Shown here one piece after another: positions 37,857-50,064 of a DNA stretch of 64,000 bases; within the stretch, counting starts at the first letter, position 1, and the number at the start of each line of letters is the position of its first letter. Below the pieces are notes generated by a model that saw only the letters and a program-made list of their open reading frames with translations, ran no database searches and was not told the DNA's origin. The translations under genes were made by a program, and so were the position numbers. The DNA is from Cubamyces lactineus (taxonomy: Eukaryota; Basidiomycota; Agaricomycetes; Polyporales; Polyporaceae): positions 1,290,001 through 1,354,000 of the forward strand of contig JACDTU010000005.1 in the NCBI GenBank assembly GCA_022376465.1, written 5' to 3'.

Positions 37857-39971
37857 ATGAACCGTACTAGCATCACTCTGCTTGACACTGCAAAGCAGCA
37901 GAGTAGATGCGTCTCTCATACTCTCAAAACAACCCGGGACTACTCGGTACGTTTGAGATCAACGTTTCGTCAAACAGCGTTGACAGGAATGTGCACTCTA
38001 GGCCTCGGCCACAAGCACATCCAAAGCGCGGGTGTCTTCCCCAAACCCATTAGCAGACCGCTTTGGTCGGACGACCGATCCTAATGACTTCACCTATTCG
38101 TCCTCTGCGTGGTATTATACCAAATCCCCACCGCCACAAAGTTCTGCTACCTCCAGATCCAACTCGCCCACGCCTGTCTTGAGTCGGGTTTGTCCATTGT
38201 GCCAGACGCCCTTTGGTATCGAGATTTATTCTTCTGTGTACATAGCAGTCGCCCATGCTCGCGGTACTGCGAACATCATCCGGAGACAGGCTCACCACCA
38301 AGACGATCGCGCCACGAACATCACGTCAGTCTGTCCCATCACTTGAAGCACACAAAGTGCCACATGCAACAGCGAAGCCACGGGTATGTCATGCATTTGC
38401 CCCCTCTAGTCCTCTGTAGACTTATTGCTCAACAGGCTCCGATGGCGATGTCTCCATTCCGGTTGAGGCGTGAGCATGCGATCAACAAATTCACGGCTTT
38501 CATCAAGGAACAATATGGGGAGCAATTCCAAGTGCGGGTGTTTGGCAGCACATGTTACGGTGCAAGTAGTCGTTGCTCGAGTGACATTGACCTCACCATA
38601 TTTGTACGTGATTCCGTGTCATGGTTGGGCTACAGCTGAATGGTCCAACGACCATAGGATAGCGAGCGACCTTACGGGATCGAGCCCGAGGATAAGAGAC
38701 CATTGCCAGGTATGTTTCTTCTCGTTACACGCTATACTGGTTAACTCAACGCGCCTCGTCGTCAAGCCATATATGCGGTCAAGTGAGTACATTGTGTTCG
38801 ACATAACCCCCCACCTGATCGCGTCCACTATCCTACAGCCGACTAGCTAAGCGACTGAGACATTATGGATACTTGGACGTCTCTTCCATCGCAAAGGCTT
38901 CCGTTCCGATTGGTGGGTTGCTCTACGATATACTCGTGAGACAACCACAGTCCACTGATGGCATATCCCCAACCTGTTTACTTGCTGCAGTCAAGTGCAC
39001 AGAGCCGGAAACGGGTGTGACATTTGATGTGAACGTGAACAATCGGCTCGGCGTATACAACACCGCGCTCCTCCGGCAGTACTGTCTCCTGAATCGCACA
39101 TTGCCGTACTTACTCAAAGTCGTCAAGCTGTGGATGCACTCTAAGTATTTGAATAAGGCTTCTGGAATGGACGGCCCTCCATCATTCAGCAGCTACGCTA
39201 TCACCCTAATGACTATAGCGCTCTATCAGGTACGCACCAGTGCATCAGCTCCTCGTTGCGATAAAGCGAGTACGATGAGCATCGGCTTATGGCGACGCCT
39301 CGTTAAACAGCATCATAACCTCCTTCCCAATTTACAAGCAGACGAAGACACGATCGTCCAGACACATTTCTGGGAAAAGCGCGGTGGCGTGCGGCGCAGA
39401 GTCGACGTGCGGTTTGGCGCCTGCAAGACCTGGCGACTTTACCCATCGGCGCGCCCGCCGACCCTGCGGCAGTGGTTCGAGTGAGTACCATGCCCATCGA
39501 AGTCCTCGCCTACATGAACGAATTGCACTCATACTCATATCTGGCACCTCCAGATTTTGGGCGAACAAGTTCGACTTCGACAAGCGTATGGTCAGCATAC
39601 GTGATGGCGGTTTCGTTGACCGACCATCTGAAGTCCCCGGCATATGGGGCCCCCCTATCCCCGATACAGCGAACATCGTTGTCCTAGACCCGTTTACGTT
39701 CAAGGTGCGTCCACTTTCCTCGCGGTCGGGGCGTGAGATACACTCAGTCTGACCGCGTGTGCTCTCACCTGCATAGAACTGCACGCATATGATCTCCGCC
39801 GAGACACTAGCGAGGTTTAAGCAGGAGTGTGTGAACATGCTCGACAGGATGGAGAACAAAGCATATAACAAGGCGTTGCAGGAACATGTGTCCCTCGTCG
39901 CCGATCCCAACTACAGCAACCATGCGATGGACACACTGGAGCGCACGTTCTTTCCGCGGAAACCACGATGA
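37857..39971 (+). CDS. Terminal nucleotidyltransferase / non-canonical poly(A) polymerase, Cid1/Trf type
   Basis: An enzyme that adds nucleotides to RNA 3' ends. I propose the start at 37857 (MNRTSITLLDTAKQQ): the exon ends at a GTACGT donor, and a CTCTAG acceptor at 38001 keeps the frame into ASATSTSKARVSSPNPLADRF. The N-terminus is Ser/Pro-rich with a lone CPLC motif. The catalytic domain starts FRLRREHAINKFTAFIKEQYG. The nucleotide-binding motif FGSTCYG is followed by SSDIDLTIF, giving two of the three metal Asp residues. The third is likely in VTFDVNVNN. The PAP-associated part has LPYLLKVVKLWMHSKYLN and GPPSFSSYAITLMTIALYQ. The C-terminus reads PDTANIVVLDPFTFK, DRMENKAYNKALQEH and ends FFPRKPR. 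The gene looks intact; substrate (mRNA, snRNA or decay intermediates) cannot be told from sequence. Confidence 0.83.
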
Positions 39972-40210
39972 TACACGATGGTACATGCCTTGACGCTATC
40001 AGACGATTGATATCGGTATGCGTATGGTCGTATAGGCTAGAGTAGTTTCGCGCCCGATTGAGAGATGACGATGGTTTAGAGGGTGCATTCCAACGACAAC
40101 ACATTATACAGTAGCTATCACCACTGCATAGTGCCACGGCACTACCAGCTAACATGTCATTACTACCACACATTCTAATCGAGCACATTGGCACAGGATG
40201 AACCAAAAGT

Positions 40211-43200
40211 CTACTTCCCCCGCCCCTTTTTCATCTTCCGCTCTTTGCGCTTGCGCCCGATGAGTGAGCCGACCTTGCTCCCCTGCTTTTCGCTCTTTTC
40301 CTTCTCTGCTGCACGTTTCGCGGGCGATGACGTGGTAGAGGGCTTGGGAGGATCAGACATGCGCCGCTTCTTCTTGGGAGGGCGCTCGTCTGTCTCTTCG
40401 CTCTTGACGCTAGGCAAAGACTGCCGTCGCTGGAGCTTCTTGTCGCCGCGGCCCTATACGAGGTACGACGGTTAGCGAAAGTGTGAGATTAGGGTAAACC
40501 CAGACATTACTTACAACTTTCTGATCCTTCCCTGCCTTCGCGCCATCGCCCTTCGCACCCTTGGCGTTCTCCCCAGGCTTAAGTCCCTTCTGTTGTGCCG
40601 CACGACGCTGGACGACCTGGATGTTCTCAATCGAGAACTCGACGATCAGCGTGCCCTTGCTCTTCGGCGGGACGCCCTTCTCAATCTCCTCCCTGATGCG
40701 CTTCACGCGCGCCTCGTCGCGCTTGCCCTGCTCCTTCTTCTTCTCGGCCTTGATGAGGTCCTCGAGCTCCGCGCGCCACCACTCCTCAAACAGACGGCCG
40801 ACGGCGAGGTTGTTGTTCGCCCAGCGCAGGACGCGCAGCGCGTCTGCGTGCGTGAGCATCTCGAGGAAGCCGTACCCTTTACTCCGGCCTTTGCCCGTGA
40901 CGGGGTCGACGCGGTCCGCCTGGCGCACGATCTTTGCCTGCTTTACCCCGGTCGGGCGACCACCCTTCTTAATACCCTTGCCCTTGGGACCCTTCTTGGA
41001 TGACGCATCTTCCTCGCCGCCCTCCATCTTGACGTCCCCGTCGGCGTCTGTCTCAGTAGGAGCAGGCTCTGCGAGCTCGTCGGCGGTGAGCGGCTCGCGC
41101 TTGCCGTCCTTGACCTCGGCCTCGAACGCGCGGACGGAATGGATGGCGAGGCGCTTGAGCATGCGCTCGGTGACGAAGAGTGGGAGCTGGCGCACGCTGA
41201 GACGCGTACGCGAGACGAACAGGGAGGGGTTGGAGCGGAGCAGGGCGCGGCGGGCGTTGAAAGACTGCGTCCGCTTTTCGACCTCGGCAGGAGGCATCGC
41301 CTCTGCGGCGGGCGTATTGGGCAATATGACTGGAGAGCGTTCGTTAGTGGCTGCCGTGGCTTACGCAGGTTCGAAGTACGTACTGCCTTCGCGTAGGAGG
41401 TAGAGGTTGCGCTTGTCCGCCTTCTCGCGTTGGCGCTCGCCGATCTCCTTCAACCTTGTAGCTTCGTCTCGCGTGACGGCACGGCTGACGTCTAGTGTCC
41501 GCCCGTGCAAGACGAGGTTCTGGGCGATGGAGGCGGAGGGATCGGGTGTGAGAAGAGAAGGCATCTTGAATGGATTCTTCTTCACCTGCAAGCATGCATG
41601 AGTCTAGGTTTGAGCTTATATTGCATGGCCACTTACGACTGCAGGAGTGTCGCCGAGAGTCTCGGCGCGGAGGATGTTGCTCTGCTCTATTGCCTTGTCC
41701 GCGTCTTCCTTGTTCCAGAAGCAGACGAAGCCCGTCCCTCGCGAGCGGCCAGTAGCCGCATCCATCGTGATTCGGGCATAACGCAATGGGCCGAATGCGC
41801 GGAATCTGTACATAGTGAGTTACGATCGGGATGTAATGATGTCGAGAACTACTCACAGTGTGCGCAGCTCGTCTTCGGTCGCTTCAAAAGGCACATTCCG
41901 GATAAACAGCGTCGTACCAACTTCTGGAGGAGGCAAGGTGGGCTTTGCCGGCTTTTGCTCTTCCTCTTCGTCGTCCGACCCCTCGTCTCCGGACTCGTCG
42001 TGACTCCCGTCCGAATCGCTCTCATCCGAGTCTCCGTCATGAACACCAATGTGCTCATCCTCCGACCCGCTCTCGCTTACATCACTCTCTCCTTCAGAGT
42101 CGCTCGCCTCGCTCTCATCACTTCCGTCCTCCTTCTCTTCGTCCGAATCTTGCAAAGCTTCCAACTTCGCCTTCTCCGCCTCCCACTTGTCTTTGCTCAA
42201 TGCCCAGTCGACCGCAATCACGCGTTTCCGATGGTTCTCCTTCTCGTCCTCCGCTTCCTCTCCTTCACTGTCATCGACTGCCTCGCCGGCAGCGGCTTTA
42301 CGCTTCCTCTCCTCTCGCCGTTGCTTCTTCTTTTTCTGCTTGTTTGAGATGAGCGCCTCAGCCACGCCCGCCTCGACGGTCATCCCGTTACACTTCTCCA
42401 TCGCCTTTTCCGCGTCTTTCCGACTGAGGAACCATACGAAAGCAAACCCTTTAGTTCTCGGACGGGCCTTGCTCGTCCCTTCCTCTTGTTTCACCTCGTC
42501 TTCTCCCTCTTGTTTCGTTTCAGTCGCGAGCGGTATATGCACGGAGTAGATGGGACCATAAGGGAGGAAGATGGCACGGAGGTCTTGTTCGGTGATATCG
42601 AATGGGAGGTTCCGGACGATCAGTCGACTGTTCCGGTTAGGTGCTGGGCCAAGCTTGGGTTGTGATGACTTTGCGGATGGCTTAGCCTTTTTCGCAGTCT
42701 TAGCCAGTCCGTCCAACCGCTTTTTGAGTGTGGCGGACAGCAGCGAGCCCTTGAAGACGTGCGCGTGCAGTTTGTTCACGGCTTCGTTCGCAGCAGCAGG
42801 GGTATTGAATAACGCATGGGCTGGACACGCAGTCAGTAAAGGACTACTAGGGCATCACATAGCATTTCGTGAATACGCACCGGTGCTAGGGTCCTCCTCG
42901 CCTGACTCTGCCTTAATTGGCCATTCCACCTTCTCAGCGCCTTGAAGTTTGCGGATCTTCTTCCACAGCACCTTGGAATCTACGCCCTGCGGAAGGCCTG
43001 AAATGACAACAGTGCGAATGGCTACGGGATCCGAGGGGCCTGCAGGTTTGTATGGACGAGGCGCGGTAGGCTTAGCACCCTGCGCTTTGGGTTCTTCATG
43101 ATGTTCATGATCTTTGTTCTACGACAACAAAGTTCACGAGAAGTTCCGCGTGGTATCGAGTGAGCACACACCTTGCTACCAGCCCACTGCACGCGCAGAC

Positions 43201-43545
43201 TACGGCCGTCCAGCGTGATCCCCTCCTTGCTGATTTTGTCAATCGCCATGGCCGCATCCTCGCGAATGGCGAAGGAGACATAGCCGACACCCTTAGAGTG
43301 ACCCGTCCCCTGCTCGAGGACCACGAATGCCGTGCGTACGGGAGCGATGTCTGAGAAGAGCGTCTTCAAGTCGGTCGAAGTCGCTGTGTAGGGCAGGTTT
43401 GACACAAAGAGGGTTGACCTAATTCATAGTTAGAGTCAGTGTCTGCATGAACGGGGGGGGTGGGTCTGAGCAGTACGCACCCATGAGATTTCTCCTGCGC
43501 CTCATCCTGGTTGTCCCGCTCTTTCCTCTTCCCCAAAGCCGACAT
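40211..43545 (-). CDS. NOP4: Nucleolar RNA-binding protein Nop4/RBM28, multi-RRM
   Basis: A ribosome-biogenesis factor needed for 27S pre-rRNA processing in the nucleolus. The start at 43543-43545 reads MSALGKRKERDNQDEAQ. Four RRM regions can be seen. RRM1 has STLFVSNLPYTATSTDLKTLF and GVGYVSFA. RRM2, more divergent, has IRTVVISGLPQGVD and an AHALFNTPAAANEAV helix. RRM3 has SRLIVRNLPFDITEQDLRAI and GFAFVWF. RRM4 has TLFIRNVPFEATEDELRTL and GTGFVCFW. A Glu/Asp/Ser-rich acidic block (about 42.0-42.2 kb) separates RRM3 and RRM4. The rest reads LLRSNPSLFVSRTRLSVRQL, a diagnostic Nop4/RBM28 segment, then GFLEMLTHADALRVLRWANN. The C-terminus is a basic nucleolar-type tail ending RKERKMKKGRGK at 40211. 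Confidence 0.9.
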
Positions 43546-46500
43546 CGTTAAGGTTCCCTTGCACACTCGTCTACTTGTGTTCGACTCTTGATACCAGAAC
43601 CTCGACTAGACAGGTAACAAGAGACGAGACAGAGATACAAAACACGGTGTAGCTCGTGCTACAGTCTACGAGCCTGAGCCGATCGAAAAATGGCCACTTC
43701 GTTAGGCGCTCAATAAAGCGAACCTTAACCCTAGAATAGTACTACTGTAACACATGCTAGAAGACGCCCGCCGCCACCCCCAGACTGCCGCAGCGTTGTG
43801 GCGTGCTATCGTACGCCGTGACAGGACACCCTCATGTGCATTCCACACCATTGCTTGCATGTCTGTAGTGCATCATTCTTCATTGATCCAGCTTTCCTCT
43901 AAGAGCTTGGCTACCATTGATTGAACAAGACTAGCATTCGGTTTATCCCGGCATGAATACGCACGCTGGGGTCGCAGGGGTACTGTAAGTAGTAGTATCC
44001 GTGTATTGACTGTATGTGCCATGTCCTGACGTGTGCATTTGCATTGTATCGATACTATCCTGGAAACGGTGAGGTGAGTTACAGCATACGCTTGTGCGTC
44101 CACCATGTCTTCCATCTATCATGCATTCAACTTGTCTTCGAGAGTATGTCATCGAACCTTCAAGCCTGAACGCCCGAACTGATTGTCAATACGAAGCTAT
44201 GCTCAGGGACTCCGTATCTTGACGCACAGATTGATCAACACAATACTAGGTTTGGAACACCCCCAATAACACCCAGAAGAGGTTGTTCTCTTCTCCGCTC
44301 GTCTCTGTTTCTCGTCTTCGTCCTTATCGCGTCCCCCCAAAGGATGTCGTAAGGGCGGAGGTCGCATTCACGCATTCACACGAGGTTTCATAGCTAGCTA
44401 GACACCCGTCGCATTTGGCGCCAAACAAGGTAAGTAGAATACTCCATCGCGACCTTTAGCCACACTCCCCGCTTCGGACATGCGCGGACCATTATGCTGA
44501 GTCTTGCTCTGCGCGCGCTGCATCCAGGCGGCTTGTCGGCCTCTCAATGCAAAGAAGCTGGACTGGCCCTCCTCCTTATCTCCCCGATGTCGTAAGGGCT
44601 TTCAAGATGACTTGCAGCCCCGTCTCTCTGTCATCCCGCACCATCAGGTAGGGACGCAGGATGGATTGGAACTCACCGAACTCGTCTGTGGCCTGATTGA
44701 TAGCACACGCATAACAGCCTCGTGTCCGCGGTGCTGCACAGCGACATCTTCGCGCTGATAGCGACTGCCCACAGAAGGATACCCGGGCGCGTACCCCCTA
44801 GGTGAGTGTGTAGAAGGTCAGTCCCTATGTCGTACAAAGCCCTTCCACCGTCCCTTCTCTGGTCGAATATCACCGCGTGGCCGCCCGCCGCGCCTTACAA
44901 TCGCCACACAACGCGCATCCCGCGTGTCTGTCGGCAATGGCAAACGTCTACTGTCTTGGGGCTAACCCGCACCGGGTCGATGGAGACCCTAGCACAACGC
45001 TAATATGTCTCTCTTGGTGCGTGGGCATCGCCGCCCCTCGTTGCTCGCTAGTTCCTGGGTTGCACCACTTTGGACCGCGCAGTGACAGCCACGTTGTCGA
45101 CCCGCTCCGAGCTGAGGCTGATCATCGATATCGCTCGCTCGCTAACTTCTGTCGTGCGCCAACCCTGTCTGACGAGCTTGGAGCGGCGTTCTGGCGACAT
45201 AACTCTGGCAGCGCTACGCTGCCGAACCTTGCTGGAGCACTTTCCTCGGGGGTCACACACGAGTTGAATAGCCTTCCCCGGAATCTCTCACATCCTATCA
45301 GCACAACGTCAATAGCTTCCCGCGTCGTCTCCGCCGCCGACCCCTCTCAGCGCCCCGAGGCCGGGAGAATCGCGCGTCATCGCACTTGATATCTCACATC
45401 CATGGCTATGTCGCCCTATCATCTCGGCCACAGCCGGTCGGTAGCCTCACAAGGCAGCAATGCCAGGTGCGTCCGCCCGCTTGGCCAGTATTCTGGTACC
45501 CAGCTTCTCCTCGGGAAAAATGCCCGCTCTCCGGCCCCGAACTCCGTACTAAGGTGGGAACCGTCACAGCGACCTCCCTTTGCCGACTGTACTATCGGTG
45601 CTGGTATACGTTACACCAGCCCCGTCGTGCTGTGTCTTGCGGCGAGGCGAGTTCCACGTGCAGGCTTATCGTGGGGCTCGTCTCCCTCTCGACGTCGCTG
45701 CCGTTGGGCGGCATCAGGAAATTGCGCTGCGTGTCCCGGTGTTGGCAAGCGGAATGAGGGTAAGAAGGGAATCTCGCCTCCGGGCACAGACGAGCCGCCG
45801 CACCCACTCATGCAGGAACACGTAACGGCGTCGATGATGTCCGGAACGGCGCGTCGTGCGTCTTGTCAGGAACTTCCACACTTCCACAGGAGACTTCAGC
45901 CGAAGGGAAGCTGCGCAGCCAGTAGAGTAGTAGTGCAGAAGCGTCTGCCGCTGGCCATGGCGGCTTTGCCTACGCGCCGGCAAGCGTGGGTTTTCTGGAC
46001 GCAATACTCCCGGGGGGTTGGATGGGAGTTCCAATACATCATTGAGCTCCGCTTGCGCGAATACCACACGTACCGATCTAATCACCAGGCGTGCGTCAGT
46101 ATCTTCTGCACCGTCCGCACCGAGGGCCTTCCGAGGCACGGCCGTTCGGAACGGAGAAGTTGCGATCGGCCGTGCCTTGTATCCCGCTCCGAGGGCGCGC
46201 TGCGCGAAGCCAGGCGGCTCCGCAAGTCGTCCGCGTCATACCCGAGCACGCGTGCGGTCCGCTGAGAGGAGACGAGAAGGTCCCCGGTCATCAATACCAG
46301 GGCGGGCTCCTCTTCTATGAACGCCCCGGCCGCTCCTCACCCTCGGTGTAGGCGCGCACCCGTGGAGATCTTGATATACACACTCCAGAACGGACGAAGG
46401 TGACTCCACGCTGAGCGAGCAGCTGCACGAAGGTGCGGGAAGGACGAGATCCTCCCGAAAGTGTATTGCGTGTGCACGTCATGCTGGGGACTGTGCAATG

Positions 46501-48582
46501 AGAACTGGGGCTCGTGAGGCGAATAAGGCAGTGATCGTCGATGGCCGGGCTGATAATGCACTGAGGCCTGCCTCGCTGCGCTGCATTGTCTTAGATCCAC
46601 CCAATGCTGGCCCGGAACGTGCTTGAGGATTCGCGGGACGTCAGTACCTAGGTCCCCGGTGGGCTATTCGCGGATGAGGGAGGGGCACAAGCACATAGGA
46701 TGGTGAACGTTGGTTCATTGTAGTCTTGTGCGACGTGCCACCGCGATTGTCCGGGTCTAGACCTGTCGCTGGGAGATTGTGAGCGGGCTATACAGTTCGA
46801 GCGAAGGCCATGCCATGGTTCGTGAGTAAGCAGTGAGATGTGGGCGCACAGAAAGAAAGGTGATGGCCGGATGAGAGGATCGAGTGGCGATTGCCTCAGC
46901 CCCGGGGAGCGTGATTCGAGGACCCAGGGCTGATACAATCGACGTCGCGCTGCAAATTATCTGCATGCGATTGATCATCGAGGCTATTCACTGCGCGCGG
47001 ATGAACTATGCAGAGATGTGCCACCAGTGAAAAAGACGCGTGGATTCGTCAGATGAGCGGAGTGGCGGGGTGGGGATAATGAATGAGCAGCGCATGAGGC
47101 GGCGGGGAGACGGCCATGAAGTGACTGAATGCCCGGGGAAGACGGGGCCTTGCGAAGTGGCACTGGCTCGGCCTCCCAAGGGCAGCGGGTGTACATTTCG
47201 GTAAACGAGAATGGGCGGGGTTCGGAGTCCACAATGAGTGTCGAAGAGAACCGAGGGAAGCTGCTGCAGGGAGGCGCATCGAAGCCGACGAGGGTGCAGT
47301 CCGAGACGTTCGAGCCGTCGTGCATCGATCGGCTGCGAGATGGTTCAATATCGCTGCACAAGACACGATCGCGCGGGGAGCTGCGAAATGAGGGCATCGT
47401 AACAGGCGCAGCGAGATTCACCAGATGTCGATCATTCATGAACGCGAAGCAGGTGAATGGCGAGATGCGAGATGCAACGCGCCGTTTCAGTTCCACAACA
47501 AGACCGTGCTGAGAAATAGGCCACAGGTCCTCACACTAATATAACGGTCGTACCTGCGGAGACGAAGAATTGAGAACGCGCGGACGACAAATGTACACAT
47601 ACGGCGGTACGCTGCGTACGTCAATCGCGCCTCTAGGGTTTCCACGGACGGTCAGGCGGTCGGACACGGGTCCGTATATTCGGCGAGTCAGCTGAAGCAT
47701 TCCGGGCGACTTTTACGCAAATACGTAGTCAACTCGGTGGGACTCCAGGATCAGGCTCCATACCGCGCGAGGGAAAGCTGGCGACTCCCTACGACGACGA
47801 CGGGAACCTGCGCACGTCGCGGGAGGTGAGCGGGGGCAGAGAGTGTGCGAAGAGGGCGAGATGTCGGCGTCGGTGGTTGTTGCAAGGAACGGAGCCCGGT
47901 CGGGTTAACCGGCCAAGGGACCGAGCGTGGGAAGAAACAACCCTAACCCAAGCGCTCGTATCAACTGCGGCGATAAAAGCGAGAGAGGGCAAATTTCCAA
48001 CTCCGTCGGTCACCTTTTTCATGTTTTCCTTCCGTTAAAGCTGCTTCCTCGAACTCGGTCCTCCTCGCTGCCTTTTTTTCCTGCGAGCTGAGTGTGCATC
48101 CAGGCGTCTCGTACCAGGTGCGTAATCCTCCTCGCTGGTCTGGCTCAGTAAGCCCTTACTCACTGCAGGGCTTGTAGACCAAAATTTTTATGGTTTTGCC
48201 GCCGATTCGCCGCCGAGATTTGAGTCGAAGCGCGGGTTGCAGCTGCGTCTGAGGTGGACAGGGAGCGGACAAGCGTCCGCGGTGGAGAGAAAAACCAAAA
48301 ACACATTGCAGGTGAGTGTGGCCGAGGTGCTGAGGACTGCGTGCAATGCGCGCGAGCGAGGCGAGTGCCCTCCCGGCGAGCTCCAGTTGCGACGGGGGCA
48401 AGGGCTAAGGGCAAATTTGGGCGCCCAAACCTCGCGGGCTGTGTCCATGATGGCCCTGCCTTATTCGGAACCCCAGGCACTCGCGACTCGTATTTATTAC
48501 CTGACTCATTGTTTCCGGCCTCTGAGCTCAATGATCATCCTTTCCCCCCTTCAGTTCTATCGTCCTAGAGAGGGTCTTCCTT
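43546..48582. other. 5-kb gene-poor stretch with long open frames but no recognised family
   Basis: No gene is supported. From about 44.5 to 47.5 kb the GC content is high and stop codons are sparse on both strands, which creates long frames such as 45402-46265 (plus) and 46984-47496 (minus). None contains a domain I recognise, and no plausible splice chain was found. The minus frame 46082-46294 reads slightly PAS-like but has an in-frame stop upstream. The right end must hold the promoter of the RING gene. Confidence 0.5.
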
Positions 48583-50064
48583 ATGATTACCCTTAGTCCC
48601 GGCTCTCTCTGCGACGTGTGCGCAGAAGAGTACGGTCCGCACAACTTGCCCCATTCCATTCCTTGCGGTGAGTCCCCTCCAAGGTCTTTCATCGCCGTCC
48701 AACAAAATTTTCTCATCGTCGCTCATGCTCTACAGGACATGTACTGTGTCTCAGCTGCTGCAATAACATCATCGAAAAAACCCCATCTCGTCTATCGCCT
48801 ACCTGTCCTTTCTGCCGCGTTCAATTCACTAGCGATGCCGTACGCCTCATCCGGATCGACTATGGCAGCGGTTGGTCAACTCCTCGCACCCCCCGGAAGA
48901 CGAACATCGAGGCTCTTTCTGCTGACCCCGGTGAGGACGACGTACTGTTGCTCAACCCCGGTACCCTGAAGACTCGGACCGAGGCTCGCATCCTCGAGTC
49001 CAAGATTGCCAAGGTTGCGAGCAAGAGGTGCTCTGTTGAGGAGGTCACCACGCTTCACAAAGAAGTTCAGGACTGGTTGAATTCGGACAAGGTCGACGAC
49101 CAGGTGCGTGATTTCTTGTGCTTTCATTGAACTTCCATTCATGGCTCCCGCAGACGTCCTCCCTGCAGCTCAGTGCAGCACTTCTGCGTGCTATTCTTGT
49201 CAACCACCTTGCTCACTCAGAAGCTACTCGATTGGCGAAGAACGTCGAGAACCACCTCCGTGAGCGACTGGAGGATGCCCACAACGAAAAGGAGAAGCTC
49301 GAAGCCGAATTGCGTAGTCTCGTAAGTTGCCACTCTTTCTTCAGATGTTTGTCGCCACTAACTGCAGACTGCAGAGATCACAATATTCACAGAAGGCTCA
49401 GGAGTGCCAGACTCTCCGTGCAGAGCTCAACCGTGCCAAGATCAAAGCCGTAGCTCCTTCGCTAGGCGTTCCGGCGACGCCGCCTCCGAATTCCGCTCCA
49501 TCGGGCATGACTTCGCCTCCGCGTCCCCAGTCTGTCTCAACTACGTCCGGATCTCGCTCAGGTGCTACCTCTCCGACGTCCCCGACCCGTACCTCCTACG
49601 CGCCCTCTTTCCAGTCGCCTCTTGCTCGGCCCGCGATTCCGGTACACTCCCGCACGACCTCGCTACATGTTTCTGGTCACCGATCTATGACCCCTTCCGT
49701 CCGGTCTGGCACGCCCGCCGTCAGCGGTGCTGACATCGCGCGTCCAGCCACTATACCCCCCAAGCCCCGTCGGATGTCGATGTCGACGCCGACCCCCACC
49801 AAAATGTCTCGGTCGAGCTCCAGCTCGGACGAAAAAGAAAAGGAGAGGCAGCGCGGCGACGACAAGCAGCGCGAGAAGGATGAGCGTCGTGTCCAGCTGA
49901 TCCAGCGCTGGATTCCTTCGCTCGACGCCATGTCGCGCAGCCCGCCGACGGGTCGTCCGGAGAAGTTCGAACCTTCCCTGCCCAGCTCCAATGCGTCGCG
50001 CACGCTGCACCCCTCGATGGTGCCTTCGCGGTACAAGACGCCTCTGTCCACACACTCGCCGTGA
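48583..50064 (+). CDS. RING-finger coiled-coil protein, probable E3 ubiquitin ligase
   Basis: The start at 48583 reads MITLSPGSLCDVCAEEYGPH. An intron after CCTTGCG joins it to GHVLCLSCC and CPFCRVQF, giving a C3HC4 RING: C-X2-C, then C-X-H-X2-C-X2-C, then C-X2-C. The fold suggests an E3 ubiquitin ligase. After the RING, about residues 120-220 are helical: SKIAKVASKRCSVEEVTTLH, HSEATRLAKNVENHLRERLE and EKEKLEAELRSL, followed by a Leu-rich coiled coil AQECQTLRAELNRAKIKA. The C-terminal half is Ser/Pro/Thr-rich with a basic Lys/Arg/Asp segment (EKEKERQRGDDKQREKDERR), ending TPLSTHSP at 50064. No substrate or partner can be named. The gene looks complete. Confidence 0.85.

Noticed and set aside
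38190..38400. N-terminal C2H2 finger in the nucleotidyltransferase
   Set aside because: CPLC followed by a His-rich stretch looked like a finger, but the frame that joins correctly to the catalytic exon reads LTTKTIAPRTSRQ instead, so only an isolated CPLC remains.
45402..46265. A 287-residue plus-strand frame
   Set aside because: No domain, Arg/Ser-rich composition typical of shadow frames in GC-rich DNA, and no splice context.
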